Notes: a model not told the origin generated them from the letters alone. Shown: positions 23,700 to 36,063, numbered from the stretch's first letter. The stretch is DNA of 64,000 nucleotides from Eledone cirrhosa (GCA_964016885.1 OZ024743.1:348468394-348532393); one strand, 5' to 3'. Translations and numbers: made by a program.

Positions 23700-25745
23700 A
23701 TGCTCCGTTTAAACATATCTGGATATCAGCGCATCTTTACACATCATCAAGCATGGCATGCCTAGTCCTCCACATAGAGAGTGGTGGCAGGAGATGGATT
23801 GCCTCACGAATGAAACTTCTACCTTCCACAAGCCGTTGAGGAGCAAATGTTCCAAATTGGTGAATCGTGAACTGGGGCAAGACACGGCCATCAGGTGGAA
23901 GTAGATGACAGACTTGATATGCGATTCCTCCACCTCAACCAGACCATTCAGAGATAGCTTACTCTCGGGTCCATTTCTGGGAGAAAGTAGCCACCCTGCT
24001 CTTTTTATCCTCCCTATTCTTATCTACCTGGAGTTCTCGTCCAAACCAGATCCCGAGCACTTTATCGGTCCGTCTGTCCAGTATCCGACGACCCTGTTGG
24101 ACGGCTTCGATTTACCTAACCAGGTGCTGACCTCCAAACCCACCGAATTTTCCGGGTTAATTTTCCTCCCGTCAACCTTTCAAATTCTTCTAAGAAGTTG
24201 CCGACCACCTAGATATCCAACTTGTTCTACAGCATCATGTTCTTATCGTCCGCATGTACCAACACAGCCCTCCAACGCCTCGGTTCGTACGGGATTCACA
24301 GCAATAGCTCCTGATTCCGCAGTTAAACTCTTAAACTCGAGAGTCAATACGTACAGAAGGGAGGAGAAAGGGCACCCTTGACGGACCGACCGCTTATGCT
24401 TAATCGGTTCAGAAAGATAGACATTTACTTGGACCACAGAGCAGGTGGCGCTGTGCATTACAGCGATCCATCTTCTGTTGAGGAGACCGAAGTCAGCTGC
24501 TCTGAGGACAGCCTCCAAGTATCGATATTAGACCCTATCGAAATATTTCGATTGATCTAAAGTGATCATAGCCCTACCGAATCCAGGTTAACACACCACC
24601 CTCGCTTTGATGTATCGCATGAGGTGGAGGTTGTCGGGAGTTGACCTGATGGGGATTGCGCAAGTTTGCGTCTTTTCTACCAAAACCTCGACGACAACCA
24701 TCAATCTCTTCACTAAAATCTTAAACTCCATGTTTATTAAAGATATAGACCTGATATTGTCTAAGATATTACACTTGTTCTCGCCATTACTCATCTTCCT
24801 TGCTACACCACGTCTCACAGAACTGGGAATGCTCCGGTTCTGCTGTCAGTTGCAGTAGACCACTTCGTGGAGGTCGGAGAACAAGTCTGGTATATTTACC
24901 TAAAACTCCTAGGCCTGAGCATCCAAACTGGGTGACTTGCAACTCGTCCAACCGACTAGGTTATCTCGACTCTCGGTGACGATATTGGCATTTCGCAGCA
25001 CACAGCATAGGTTGGGGAGTGTACCGTATCCGACCACCGTATCCGACCTTCCGCCTTCTCCGAACAGTCGAGCGAATTGCTTGCGAAAGGCCACTCTCCT
25101 CTCCTAGGAATCGTTCATCGCGGTCTATCAAATTGTGTTTTGTTACACCACTAAGCATCCTCCATACCGGCCATTCGAACAGCTTTGTTCCCTCGATTCT
25201 TAGCTCTTACAATGCAATCTTTGTGTCTCGTATTGGAGAAAAGGTCTAACGCTATTTTCACCGCTAGCACGTCAGTCACAATGCCACTACAAATAGCCTC
25301 GTCTAATTTAGCTACCAGCTCTTACATCCTTCCTTTTTTTTCTAACGTTACTCCTTTACTTAAACCTATTGAAACTAGTTTCATCTCTCTTTTGAGAGAA
25401 TACCCCATCTGTTGTTGACGAACCCACCCTGTCAACATACTTAAATAAATTGCTGACCAGTTTCCTACAAGACCTACACACCGGGAATGATGTGTTCAGC
25501 TTCCAGTAAACAGGTCTTAACCTATAAGTTCCATTTAGGTTGACCATGCAGATCACATATTTGTGATCTGAATAGGCGATCGTTTGGAAATGTGGATATC
25601 CTATAATATCCCTATCTACTGAAATATTAAAGAAAATATCTATATGCGATCTATATGAATCACTTTTGTTTGTTTATCTCCAAACTGGCGTATTAGGGGA
25701 ATCAAGTCGGTACCTGTCAGGCAGTTTGAACAGGCATGACTTTTT
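23700..25745 (-). pseudogene. TX1-like LINE remnant, endonuclease end to C-terminus
   Basis: Minus strand, right to left. 25560-25745 has the end of the endonuclease, with an SDHK-like motif leading into VICMVNLNGTYRLRPVYWKL. 25000-25400 has the pre-RT region. 24588-24818 has RT fingers matching the plus copy (NIRSISLINMEFKIL, DNLHLMRYI). 24243-24560 has SVRQGCPFSSLLYVLTLEF. 23709-23933 has the post-RT CGGLGMPCLMM region. Many stops and frameshifts. It is better covered than the facing copy. Confidence 0.78.
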
Positions 25746-25749
25746 CTGT

Positions 25750-26950
25750 ATCATTTTTGTTGTTGTGCTTTTTTACGTTTGGGTGAATGTGGTAGCGGTG
25801 GTGGTGGTGGTGGTGGTGTTTGTTGTGTGTGTGTCATCTACGATTGCGGTTCTTTGTGTGTATGTGGTGTTTCTTTTTATTTTTGCGCTTTTTTTTTCCA
25901 TTTGTGGTTGTCCATCATCTTCGCTACTGGAAGACGATGGCTTGATGTTACTTTCATATGATTGTGTTTGTTTTTTCTAGGTGCTTCAGTTTTGAATGAC
26001 ACCGAGATGGTGCCGCACTATCTGAATCTTGCAATATTTTCAAAGACTTCTCTAATCCATTTCAGTGTAGCCTCCACTCCAAATAATGGGGCCAATTCCG
26101 CTTTGCATGTTTGCACTGAAATGCATCGATTAATTACCCTTCTCCATTGTGTTGCAGATTTACTTCGGGTGGGTTAGTTTGGCGCAGGTTTTATCTTGTT
26201 TGATAAATTTCCGATCCTTGGCCAAATGTTCTTCCTCGTCTGATAAGTCTGTATTAAAATATATATATATATATATATTCATTAGTTAAGCAAATCAAGA
26301 CCACAAATTTCTTTTTGCAGCCACAACGAATGTGCTGTTGTTGTTGTAGTTGTTATTCGTTCTGTTTTTGTTGTTGTTGTTGTTTTTTTTCCATGTTATT
26401 GTGTTTGCTGTTGCTGTTGCAGGTGGTAATGTTCGGCTCGTTCTTTCCTTAGTTGCTGTTATCGCCGTTGTGTCTTCCACTTGTTTCGTTGTTGCTGATA
26501 GTGGTGTCGTTGTTCACGCTGTTATTGTCGGTGGTGTCGTTGTAGGTGTTGTTCCCATTGTTGCTTTTGTGATGTTTTCTTTAATGGTGCTGCTGTTGTT
26601 TTTGCTGTTGTCAGTGAAGCTGCCTGTTGTGGTGATTGTGGTGGGGATGGAGTTTCTCCTCCCAACGGGACAGCTGGCTCAACGTTTATGTTTATTTTTA
26701 AAGTCCATGTTTATTTTAAAGAAAACAAATTTTCACAAAAATAGAATTCGAATATTTGGACCGAAGTCCCAAATATTATAGACTGTTCTTTTCACAAAAG
26801 AAAGACGAAAATATTATGACCCATTTGCAACAAAAAAATACATAACAAAATGAAAATAAAAGACCTTAAATTAACAACCTTAACAGAGCTGGAATCATTC
26901 ATCTTCACAAAGCAAAATTCAAATATAAAAATAATAATAATGGTTTCGTA
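25750..26950. other. GT/TTG-rich unassigned sequence
   Basis: Low-complexity TGG, GTT and TTG runs (25790-25830, 26330-26640) produce valine- and leucine-rich open frames without domains. A short (TA)n lies at 26256-26279. Confidence 0.5.
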
Positions 26951-26952
26951 TA

Positions 26953-27154
26953 TAGGCACAATTCCATCAATATTGGGGAAAGGGAAAATCGATTAAATCG
27001 ACCCCAGTGCGTGACTGGTACTTTATTTATCAACCCCGTAAGGATGAAAGGCAAAGCAGAACTCAGCGGGATTTGAACTCAGAAAGTAAAGGGCCGTCAC
27101 TATATGACGCAAAGCATAATGTCCGACACTCTAACTATACTGCCAATCCACCGT
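26953..27154 (-). mobile_element. tRNA-derived SINE, type A
   Basis: Minus strand, full length, with the extra ATCGATTTAATCGA-type segment that defines the same subfamily as the copy at 5262-5490. B box GAGTTCAAATCCCGCTG near 27060-27078; head at the right end. Confidence 0.92.
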
Positions 27155-27359
27155 GGAGGTTTCCATCGAGAGATAGAAAGAGAAAGCGACACTAGGAAAA
27201 CAATAGCAATAATAATAAAATCATAATAATAACCATAGAAAAAATATTACAAGAATTAACAACGAAAGTTCCCGAACAATAAAGGAAGAAATCCTTGTTT
27301 AATTCCAGGTGAAATCCTACCCTGAAACACCGGATAATATGTCCGCACACATACACAGA

Positions 27360-27460
27360 CACAGACACACACACACACACACATACGCATACACACACAC
27401 ACACACACATACCGATACACACACACACATACAGATACACACATACACACATACAACACA
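27360..27460. repeat. (CA)n microsatellite
   Basis: Interrupted CA/TACA tract. Cysteine/valine- and threonine/histidine-rich frames over it are artefacts. 27470-27800 holds nothing I recognise. Confidence 0.9.
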
Positions 27461-27799
27461 CATAATGATCGTAATCATAATAATTTTGCCAAGAGACACC
27501 TGTAGATATAAACCGATTAGATGAACTGAAGGAATGAAAAATTCTGAGCAATATAAATAACAATTAGGGGAAAAAGACACCGACCGTAAATTCTTATGAA
27601 TAATAAAATATTTATAGCCATAAAAGATCAAAAGAATGGACCATATTCCACCTTATTGCTTTCTTTTTATCTTAGCGAAACATGGGTGTTTGTATATCTG
27701 AGACTAGTTGTAACTGTAAATATATTGGAGCTATATCTGACGATGTGTGTGCTTGTTGGTAATAGGATACACACACACACAAACTAATATGCTTATATA

Positions 27800-28221
<422 letters not shown>

Positions 28222-28560
28222 GTATATATTTATATGTCTGTGTGGGCGTGAGTACGTGAGTGTGGGTAAAATTTGTCTTAAGATAACCTCTTTATATCCT
28301 ACACTAGCGATTTGTTAGTTTGTAATCCAATCTCCTAGTTCAGCGGCCATTTTATCAAACACTGACGGACATGTTGTTTTGCTTAAGTGTATTCAACTAG
28401 AAGCACACAGCTGTAGCTATTTCATGCCAACAACGTCCTCGTCTTGAATTCATGTTTTCTTTTGTGTGTAAATTTCTTTAAGCTTCTCAGTTTTCTACTC
28501 AAAATCATAGACGACATTTGACAAAGACAACGACGACAAGGACGAAGACGATGGTGAGAA

Positions 28561-28630
28561 ACAAGAAGAAGAAGAAGAAGAAGAAGAAGAAGAAGAAGAA
28601 GAAGAAGAAGAAGAAGAAGAAGAAGAAGAA
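28561..28630. repeat. (AAG)n microsatellite
   Basis: About 69 bp of pure GAA/AAG, giving spurious serine, leucine and phenylalanine runs on the minus strand. Confidence 0.95.
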
Positions 28631-28701
28631 CCAAAGGACATATATTTGAGAAAAAATGATAAATGGTATGGAGAGATTGCAGAGGAAAACGATATATACA
28701 C

Positions 28702-28708
<7 letters not shown>

Positions 28709-28794
<86 letters not shown>

Positions 28795-28813
28795 TATATA
28801 TATATATATATAT
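28709..28813. repeat. (TA)n microsatellite
   Basis: About 105 bp of TA with a single G interruption, abutting the left arm of the next palindrome. Confidence 0.95.
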
Positions 28814-28814
28814 A

Positions 28815-29153
28815 GAGAAAATTGAGGTTGGTAATGGCACATGGAATATATAAGAGACAGAATACTTTTTTGTGAAAAAACATAATTTTATAAGGTAAGG
28901 AAATAATAAAGGGTATAAAAAATGACCGGTTTCGATGGGTCTGCAAAAGCCATCTTTTCAAATGTTGATTAATATGAAGAGTTAAAATTTGAGATTAATC
29001 AACATTTGAAAAGATGGCTTTTGCAGACCCATCGAAACCGGTCATTTTTTATACCCTTTATTATTTCCTTACCTTATAAAATTATGTTTTTTCACAAAAA
29101 AGTATTCTGTCTCTTATATATTCCATGTGCCATTACCAACCTCAATTTTCTCT
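28815..29153. mobile_element. near-perfect palindrome, 159-bp arms
   Basis: Left arm 28815-28973 and right arm 28994-29153 are almost exact reverse complements around a 20-bp loop. Each arm holds ACCGGTTTCGATGGGTCTGC or its complement and GGGTATAAAAAATGACC. (TA)n tracts flank both sides. No coding potential. The layout matches foldback ends of the Penelope-like units in this window. Confidence 0.9.
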
Positions 29154-29188
29154 ATAACCTTCGTTTTGTGTAGAAAATTACACTTTTC

Positions 29189-29228
<40 letters not shown>

Positions 29229-29242
29229 ATATTTATATATAC

Positions 29243-29273
<31 letters not shown>

Positions 29274-29989
29274 CACCATAGGAAATATTGGTATGACAAA
29301 AAAGAGCATAAACAAAGAGAGGATGGGAAAACAACGAGCCCCAAAATAAATCGGTATTGTAAAAGAGAGAATTACTGTTACATTATTGAAATATATGTGA
29401 TATTTCTTAGAATGTATTACTAGTAAATAGGCATCTTCGTATTTGGTGCATTACTTAATATTTGTTTTTACTTAATATTTAAAAACTCATATTATAGGGT
29501 GTGTACGGTAAAATAATTCGCTTCATAACCATATTGTTTTAGGTTCGGTCACGCCGCCTGACAACTTGCATGTGTAAACACCATTAATTAATATAGAAAT
29601 GGCTCCTACAAGACTAGAACTGTTTCATTAATATGAAATCACCAGTAATGCCAAGTGACACAGAGAGTTGTTGATACTTCTACTTTTCAAATTGGTTGGG
29701 GATGGTGGTGGTGGTGGTAGTGGTTTTGGGACCGTATATTAAGGAGCAGGTATGTAGCAGTGGATTAGATGGGGTGCGAGAAGATGTATGAGGCGGGTTA
29801 GAAATGAAGATTCTTTGAGTAGATGGAAAATAATTTCAAAAGATAGGACTCCTCATATAAGAAAACTCGCCAACTTCAGTATTCAGAAATCAGAAGAAGG
29901 GAGGTAGGCCTAAAATGCAAACTCATTATCTTCAATTTGGTATTCCTACAAACCCTTACCTGTGGTCATGTATCTTGTGTAGTGACCAA

Positions 29990-30740
29990 AATAACACGTG
30001 CGTAGCTCGGAGATCAGAGAAGCACTCCAGTTAGTGGTGCCACTTCTCAGAATTGAGAGATCACAGCTCTTATATTATGGGCATGTGTTTAGAATGTCAC
30101 AGGAAAGAATCACTGGACAGATTTTATGGCCAAAACCAACTGGAAAGAAACCCAGGGGTAGACCCCTACCAAGATTGTTGGATAACATCCATGAGCTTGG
30201 ATGGTCACTCTTTTGTGACGACGGAGGCGTGTGTTCTATGAAGTGCATGGACGCATCTGCTGGACAGAGCTTAGTGCTTCGTTTAGTTCGTTTTTGATTG
30301 GCATGCAGGCTATCTTGATGGGCTGGATGCTTCCGTTATTCTTCCACAAACCATTCAGGCTACCTGAGATAATCTTGGGCATGGCAGGGCAGGATCGCGC
30401 AGATAAAACTGTTGGTGAGAAGAGTGAGCAGGCGTATCCTTGCCTTAGCAGCGTGTGGTGAGGTAAGATATCTTAGGCGGCTGGAACGCAGGCTATTCAC
30501 TTCACCGCTCCTGCTCCTTTGGACGGGTCTCATGACAGTTATTACGTCTTCTCTTGACGCAGACAAGGAAAGGTTACAAGCCAGGGCTTAGACGTCCATG
30601 ATGTCGAGCAGGGGAAGGGTAACGAAGCGCTACTATGACACCTGATTGGGGCGGAGTATCATCTTGCTCGATGCCAGCACTCGTAAAGCAGCCGAAACAT
30701 CGCCCTCGATTGATTATGATTGGCTCACATCGAAAGTAAT
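29990..30740 (+). pseudogene. LINE ORF2 C-terminus and 3' UTR
   Basis: From 29998 a frame reads RSSEIREALQLVV-type, LRIERSQLLYYGHVFRMSQ and PTGKKPRGRPLPRLLDN, the tail of a LINE ORF2 protein. The rest, to the CATCGCCCTCGATTGATTAT region near 30690-30715, fits a 3' UTR. The tail suggests the same broad LINE group as the reverse transcriptase at 38.4-40.2 kb. No reverse transcriptase domain remains. Confidence 0.75.
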
Positions 30741-31440
30741 TAGTTTAGTTTGATTGTTGTTTGCTGAGAGTGTATGAGTATGAATTTAACGGGCGTGATT
30801 GTTTTGATTTATGTCTAGCGTTATGTATATATGTTGGATAAGATGGAGTGTAGGTTTATAAAGAATTGTTTGAGTTCCTGCATTGTGTTGTTTTCTTGGA
30901 GTAATGTTTGTGTTAGCTTTAAAGCAATTATCGATCTAATTGTTACTACTCGCATTTTTCTTGTTACCTTTTTACATCGTTAACCACAACTCCAAGAAAT
31001 GACTCGTGAAGTCTCGGCTCGATATAAGTAACTGACTTCATACAAATATGTACTATGTTTCAAAGGAAACATTAAGTCCCTTCAACGTCTTTGTCTCAAC
31101 ATAATCCCATGACCGGAACCAATAAAACAATACACCACAATTTATAACCACAGTAGGCCAGACACAATTGCTAAAGGCACACATAATTCCTTCAGAAACC
31201 ATCTTTCACCATTGAAATGGTTAAGTTAGATGGTTAATTTGGATCATCGGTGAGAGACAATTAAACATATGTACTTACACCTCTAAAACAAATCTAAGTA
31301 TTGGCCGAAAGACGCAGGGATGTTCATAAAAAGAACTACCACGTCTCAGTTTTGTCCATGTGACGTGAATAGATATGTGTATAGCTGGAAAAACCAGTTA
31401 AAAATAATCAACAATAAAAAGCTCGACTAACATCCTATTC
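30740..31440. other. unassigned sequence
   Basis: AT-rich, no open frame of interest and no element I recognise. Confidence 0.4.
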
Positions 31441-31815
31441 GGAAGCGTATTTATATTACTAAAATGAATAAAGATGTCATGAGAAAATTACAGTCTCACG
31501 TGATATCACCATATAGCGAACTCATAATATAAAATTTTCTGAAGCCATGAAGGAATTATGTACGAGAAAGTAAAATCGTCATTTATTGTCCGGTATGTTC
31601 CGTTTGATATTTTTGTTAAACTTACTATACTGATAATTTGTAATTATGTATTATTACATTCTTTGCAAATTATATCCTATTTTAATGTTTGATCTATTTC
31701 TATATATGTCATTCGCTTTTGAATTTAAATTAAGAGCTCGGAAATGTTTCTTTGAGCTCCTTTTGCGGGTGATATGGCGCGTATCTGTAATTTTCTCAGA
31801 CATGACATTTGTATT
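31440..31815. mobile_element. diverged copy of the 18.4-kb foldback
   Basis: Shares GCAAATTATATCCTATTTTA, CATTCGCTTTTGAATTTA and CTCAGACATGAC with 18363-18940, again with an inverted counterpart (TGTCATGAGAAAATTAC near 31471-31490). It runs into a (CA)n tract on the right. Confidence 0.5.
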
Positions 31816-31817
31816 CG

Positions 31818-31819
<2 letters not shown>

Positions 31820-31886
<67 letters not shown>

Positions 31887-31985
31887 ACACCCACACATAC
31901 ACACATACACACACACACCCGCACACACCCACACATACACACACCCATACACCCCCCCCCCCCACACACACATACACACACATAT
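31820..31985. repeat. (CA)n microsatellite with a poly-C interruption
   Basis: About 60 bp of pure CA, then imperfect CA/CCACA sequence with a 12-base C run near 31951-31962. Confidence 0.96.
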
Positions 31986-32048
31986 ATGTATAAAATAAAA
32001 ATGGCGTAGGCATTACAATATAAACGGAGGAAACATAATAGTACCAGC

Positions 32049-32084
32049 GATGATGTCACAGATGTGTGACGAAAGAACTTTGAT

Positions 32085-32095
<11 letters not shown>
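32049..32095 (+). ncRNA. hammerhead-like motif, decayed core
   Basis: A perfect stem II (GTCACA, loop GATG, TGTGAC at 32055-32070) is followed directly by GAAA and preceded by GCGATGA in place of CTGATGA. The hairpin at 59890-59917 keeps the same fold with different paired bases, so pairing is conserved. Stem I is not evident. Confidence 0.4.
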
Positions 32096-32141
<46 letters not shown>

Positions 32142-32149
32142 GGACCGTA

Positions 32150-32940
32150 TAAAAATCAATATACTGATTGCGGATTTAGTACGGGTGATGAGAAACGTGT
32201 CACGCATGTGCAACCCCAAAGAACCGGAGAGGCACATACAACACTTACTCCACCGTATGCAGTTCTCTGGTTACAATCAGAGAGATAAAATCAGAGTATA
32301 TAGAGGAGCCAGAACCAAATGGGAAAACATGTAATAATTATACAAATGGGACCTGCCCCTTGTATAGGAGCACATTTTGGAATAAAATAGAAAGAACTAG
32401 GAATAAGCTTAATAGAATAAACTCATGGTATGATAGCAATAAATACCAGAGTGTAATGTTCATCAATGCAGCTCCTAGAGGTGAATTAGCTTACACATTT
32501 AGAAGGGCCCTAGATAATCTTAAACTAAATATTGAGATAGTAGAAAGACGAGGTACCGCCATAAAACATTATTAGTAATACATACCCTTTTCAAAGATCT
32601 CCCTGTTTAGATAAGAAATGCATAATCTGTAAACTAAGCCACCATATTAACTGTAAAACTAGAAACATAGTATATAGCATAAGATGTACTGAAGGACAAT
32701 GTAAATATAAAATATAGTGTACATAGGTGAGACAGCTCGTAGTATAGGAGAACGATTAAATGAACACTGGCGAGAGCTTCAAGATAGAAAAGATTCATCA
32801 GTACTCCACCAACATGCTAAAATAGAACATAAGGGCAAATTAGAGAACATAGAAATAAAAATAAAATCTACACACAGTAAAGACGCAATGTTTAGACAAA
32901 TCACAGAATGGAATAGTAACATCACAACTTACAATTAAGG
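32150..32940 (+). pseudogene. Penelope-like protein, connector and GIY-YIG endonuclease
   Basis: Four frames in order. 32155-32334 has MCNPKEPERHIQHLLHRMQF. 32342-32575 has YQSVMFINAAPRGELA and LNIEIVERRGTAIK. 32575-32715 has a cysteine cluster (CLDKKCIICK, INC) then NIVYSIRC, the first half of the GIY-YIG core. 32717-32938 has YIGETARSIGERLNEHW, with the conserved arginine and histidine region. Stops and shifts separate the frames. The reverse transcriptase itself is missing. The closest relative in this window is the element at 59.7-61.6 kb. Confidence 0.85.
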
Positions 32941-33137
32941 ACAAAATGAAAACACACACACGTAGAACAAACAACCAACCAGTAACATGTAAATAAACAA
33001 ATAAATAACACATAAAAACACACACAGCCACCCGGATGTAACACATGCGCAAACTAAGCACACGAAACACACAAACACAAGATGGCGTAGGACAGAACAA
33101 AGGAGAGGCACAAAACAAAGAGAAGAATCCCCAGTCA

Positions 33138-33176
33138 CTGAAGAGGTCACAGAATGTGTGTCGAAATAACTTTGAC
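33138..33176 (+). ncRNA. hammerhead-like motif, 3' copy
   Basis: CTGAAGA at 33138-33144 fits the CTGANGA core. An imperfect stem II with CACA/TGTG pairing follows, then GAAA at 33163-33166. Stems I and III are weak, so activity is doubtful. Confidence 0.35.
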
Positions 33177-33284
33177 AATATATGAACAAGCGTCCGGTTG
33201 TGGAACCAACCAACAAACCGGAAATTTATAAATTCTTAAATTTATAAATTTTATTTATAATAAATTGGAGTGAAAGCTAGGTGC

Positions 33285-33400
33285 GTGTGTTTCTTATTGG
33301 CAACATGACCCTCCCAAAGTATAACAATATCGGTTTCAACACACGTTTTCAGATAAAGAATCTTGCTAAACAAATTCAGAAACGAAATATATATATATAT
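33285..33400 (+). mobile_element. Penelope-like terminal-repeat fragment
   Basis: ACATGACCCTCCCAAAGTATA, AACAATATCGGTTTCAACACACG and the AATCTTGCTAAAC block match the terminal sequence of the element at 59.7-61.6 kb (61569-61635), and also 46255-46345 and 50290-50445. Confidence 0.6.
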
Positions 33401-33520
33401 ATACATATGAAAAAGAACACAAGAGCGTCTACAACATCAAAAGATTTTTATTGGCTTATATATATATATACAAGCAAATTATAAATGTAAACATGTAAGT
33501 ATGTTTTTGAAACGGTGCGC

Positions 33521-33712
33521 GAGTTTGAAAATTAGAAATTAGAAATTATAAGCTTTCACCGTATTTTAGACTAAATAAATTTCTAGCCTGATTGTGGGGT
33601 TTATAACCCTCGGAGAAATGGAAAAAGATGAGTGTTGCCGTACATGTACGGCAACACTCATCTTTTATTTAGTCTAAAATACGGTGAAAGCTTATAATTT
33701 CTAATTTCTAAT

Positions 33713-33717
<5 letters not shown>
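33521..33717. mobile_element. nested palindromes
   Basis: Outer arms at 33521-33571 and 33669-33717 share AGCTTTCACCGTATTTTAGA. Inside lies a perfect 44-bp palindrome at 33624-33667 centred on GTACATGTAC. The left side has about 50 extra bases between the two, so one side has a deletion or insertion. Confidence 0.85.
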
Positions 33718-33747
<30 letters not shown>

Positions 33748-33832
33748 AAAGTTTTATTTAAAATGGTTGGGATACAACAAGTAAATATTTTATAACTGAT
33801 ATAAAGCACTCGACAAGTTTTTGGAGTAGATA

Positions 33833-34189
33833 TACGATATTAAATAAATGGAAACTATATTTATAAAACCATATTTATTTCATTATACATATTTCAGGGA
33901 TACCAAATTAAAATATGGCATGCCTTCGTCAGATAAAATACAATATATAAACAGTTTTATAAATAATTTTGACGTACCCTATTAGAAGCGACCATTATTT
34001 TTGGAAGACAGCTTCCAAAAATAATGGTCGCTTCTAATAGGGTACGTCAAAATTATTTATAAAACTGTTTATATATTGTATTTTATCTGACGAAGGCATG
34101 CCATATTTTAATTTGGTATCCCTGAAATATGTATAATGAAATAAATATGGTTTTATAAATATAGTTTCCATTTATTTACTATCGTATAT
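33833..34189. mobile_element. near-perfect palindrome, ~175-bp arms
   Basis: Arms 33833-34007 and 34012-34189 around a 4-bp loop. The arm contains TGGAAACTATATTTATAAAA and the TGACGAAGGCATGCC block, the same ends as the giant inverted-repeat element at 13.8-17.5 kb. It therefore looks like a minimal foldback derivative of that Penelope-like family. (TA)n lies outside both ends. Confidence 0.88.
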
Positions 34190-34214
34190 ATATATATATG
34201 AAGAATTTACGTCT

Positions 34215-34352
34215 ACTGCATTCCATACATTGCACTGATAAACACGCAGCTCTAGTAGAATATTCTTTCTCAAGGTACTACGCAGCGGAACTGAACCCAG
34301 AACCACACGACTGCAAAGCGGTCTCTTCAACCATACACCCATGCTTAAGAAT
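34215..34352 (-). mobile_element. tRNA-derived SINE, type C, 5' part
   Basis: Minus strand: TGTATGGTTGAAGAGACCGC (A-box region) and GGTTCTGGGTTCAGTTCCGC (B box), followed by the CTGCGTAGTACCTTGAGAAAG body. Only the head and part of the body are kept. Confidence 0.85.
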
Positions 34353-34359
34353 ATATTTA

Positions 34360-35160
34360 TATATTTGTTTATTTGTTCATGCCGTGTAGTTCACCTGCGA
34401 GATCACATATGAATGGAAATAGTCTATGTTTAATTAGCCATCACTACATTAACAAATATATATATTTTTCGCCTGACACTCTTAACGATTCTGTATACTC
34501 GTATATGATGATAAACACATGCATATATACACATAAGACTTTTACACCACTCTCGTATATACATACGTACAAATGCTCACACACACACAAATGCTCACAC
34601 ACACACACACAAATATACACACTCACAGACATGCCCACACATAGGCACATAAGCACTTAGACATACAATCGCAAGAGGCATATACACATACACATACACG
34701 CAACCATACATACATAGGTATATATATACGCGCAAACACATAAACTCACAGGCATACATACACACAATGTTACAGATACAATAATACTCAAATATCACTG
34801 TTTCCGTGAATAGGGGTGTGGTTGAACGTACATAGGATTTAATAAGACATATGTATATACCTGTTGCTGATGTTTTACAATATGTGAATTTCGTTATTAA
34901 GAGCTTAGTAATTCGGTCACGGTTACATGCACCAATGTCAGGGTACGAACATACTACCTACGTCTTGGATAGTAAAGCCTAAAAACGACAAATTTAATCT
35001 TTCACAAATAAACACACATATACGAACAAAATAACACATGCACGTGCGCGCACACACCCACCCACAGAGACGAATACACATAATCACACACAAAGACAGA
35101 CTAATACACATAATCAGAGACATATATAAATATATATATATAAATATATATATATATAAA
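34360..35160. other. unassigned, (CA)-rich sequence
   Basis: Interrupted CA and TACA runs, especially 34575-34720 and 35040-35110. No gene or named element. Confidence 0.45.
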
Positions 35161-35168
35161 TATATATA

Positions 35169-35200
35169 TCTATATCTATATATATATATAAAACTGATGT

Positions 35201-35235
<35 letters not shown>

Positions 35236-35430
35236 TCATTTTTGCAAAGTCTATACAAATCCACATTTCTACTCCGATTGACTTCAAACTTGCATTTATA
35301 TATTCGTTGCCGTCTAAAGATATTAACTGCAGCTTTTATTTTTCAATTTTCTGTTGTTAACCGGATGTTAGGTGCCGGTTATCTATCTCCGTCGCGCCAT
35401 TTTATATCTCTCTGTATTACGACATTCTGA
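35169..35430 (+). mobile_element. Helitron-like 5' end
   Basis: TCTATATCTATATATATATA followed by AAACTGATGTTGTATGTGTG repeats the 5' terminus of the complete copy at 35643. The 3' end is missing; the piece runs into the Penelope-like terminal repeat at about 35440. Confidence 0.55.
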
Positions 35431-35642
35431 CGAATATTGATGACGTATTATGTTCGTTATTATCCGTTCATTGCCAGCGAACGTCTCCACGAACCAAAGT
35501 ATCGTCTTCCTCTTTTCCTTCGGTTTCAACGTTTTTGGAAATATTTACTTCTGCGTTCACAGATTGATGTTTTTAGTTTCAGAAGATCCCGTTAAGCGTG
35601 AAAGCAACGATTCTTTGCTTAAACTTTAATCTGTTATTTTAA
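35430..35642 (+). mobile_element. Penelope-like terminal repeat fragment, family II
   Basis: Matches 49310-49515 over TGACGTA, ACCAAAGTATCGTCTTCCT, GATCCCGTTAAG and GCTTAAACTTTAATCTGTTA. It is cut at 35642 by insertion of the Helitron. Confidence 0.8.
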
Positions 35643-36019
35643 TCTATATATGTATATATATAAAACTGAGGAATGATGTATGTATGTGTGTATGTGTGTA
35701 TGTGTGTATGTGTTTGTGTGTGTGTGTGAAACCCGAGAAGTAGCCAACCGATCTTTTTCAAACTTTACATGTGTATTACTTATATTTCAATGAGTGTTAT
35801 GCACATAACATTCTCTTTCTTGATCCCCTAGAGCGCGCATTATGTGAAAACAGCCTTTTTCCTTCTTCATCGAGGAAAACTTTAGATTATCCAGCCATCA
35901 GAGTTTTCGGTTTATTTTCTTTACATATTGTCCAGGCATGCAGTTTTTTCACACTTAGGTCTGTTGGCGGTCCGCGTTCCAAAATACATAATCCCGTGCA
36001 ACGCCGCGTACCACTGCTA

Positions 36020-36020
<1 letters not shown>
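35643..36020 (+). mobile_element. non-autonomous Helitron, 378 bp
   Basis: 5' end TCTATATATGTATATATATA then AAACTGAGGAATG. 3' end CCCGTGCAACGCCGCGTACC, ACTG, CTAG, with a short CCCG/CGCG hairpin just before the end. The flanking bases are A on the left and T on the right, the expected A/T target with no duplication. The interior has no Rep/helicase frame. Confidence 0.85.

Positions 36021-36063
<43 letters not shown>

Larger units (their letters stand above)
32041..33180 (+). mobile_element. Penelope-like element remnant between direct repeats
   Basis: The coding remnant (32150-32940) lies between two directly repeated structured motifs, 32049-32082 and 33138-33176, each of the form GTCACAGA..TGTGTG..CGAAA. 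Direct terminal repeats with a hammerhead-like motif are the usual arrangement of Penelope-like pLTRs. A (TA)n tract sits just inside the left repeat at 32089-32138. Confidence 0.75.

Noticed and set aside
27309..27524. (CA)n-coded Thr/His-rich protein
   Set aside because: Simple repeat, open in several frames.
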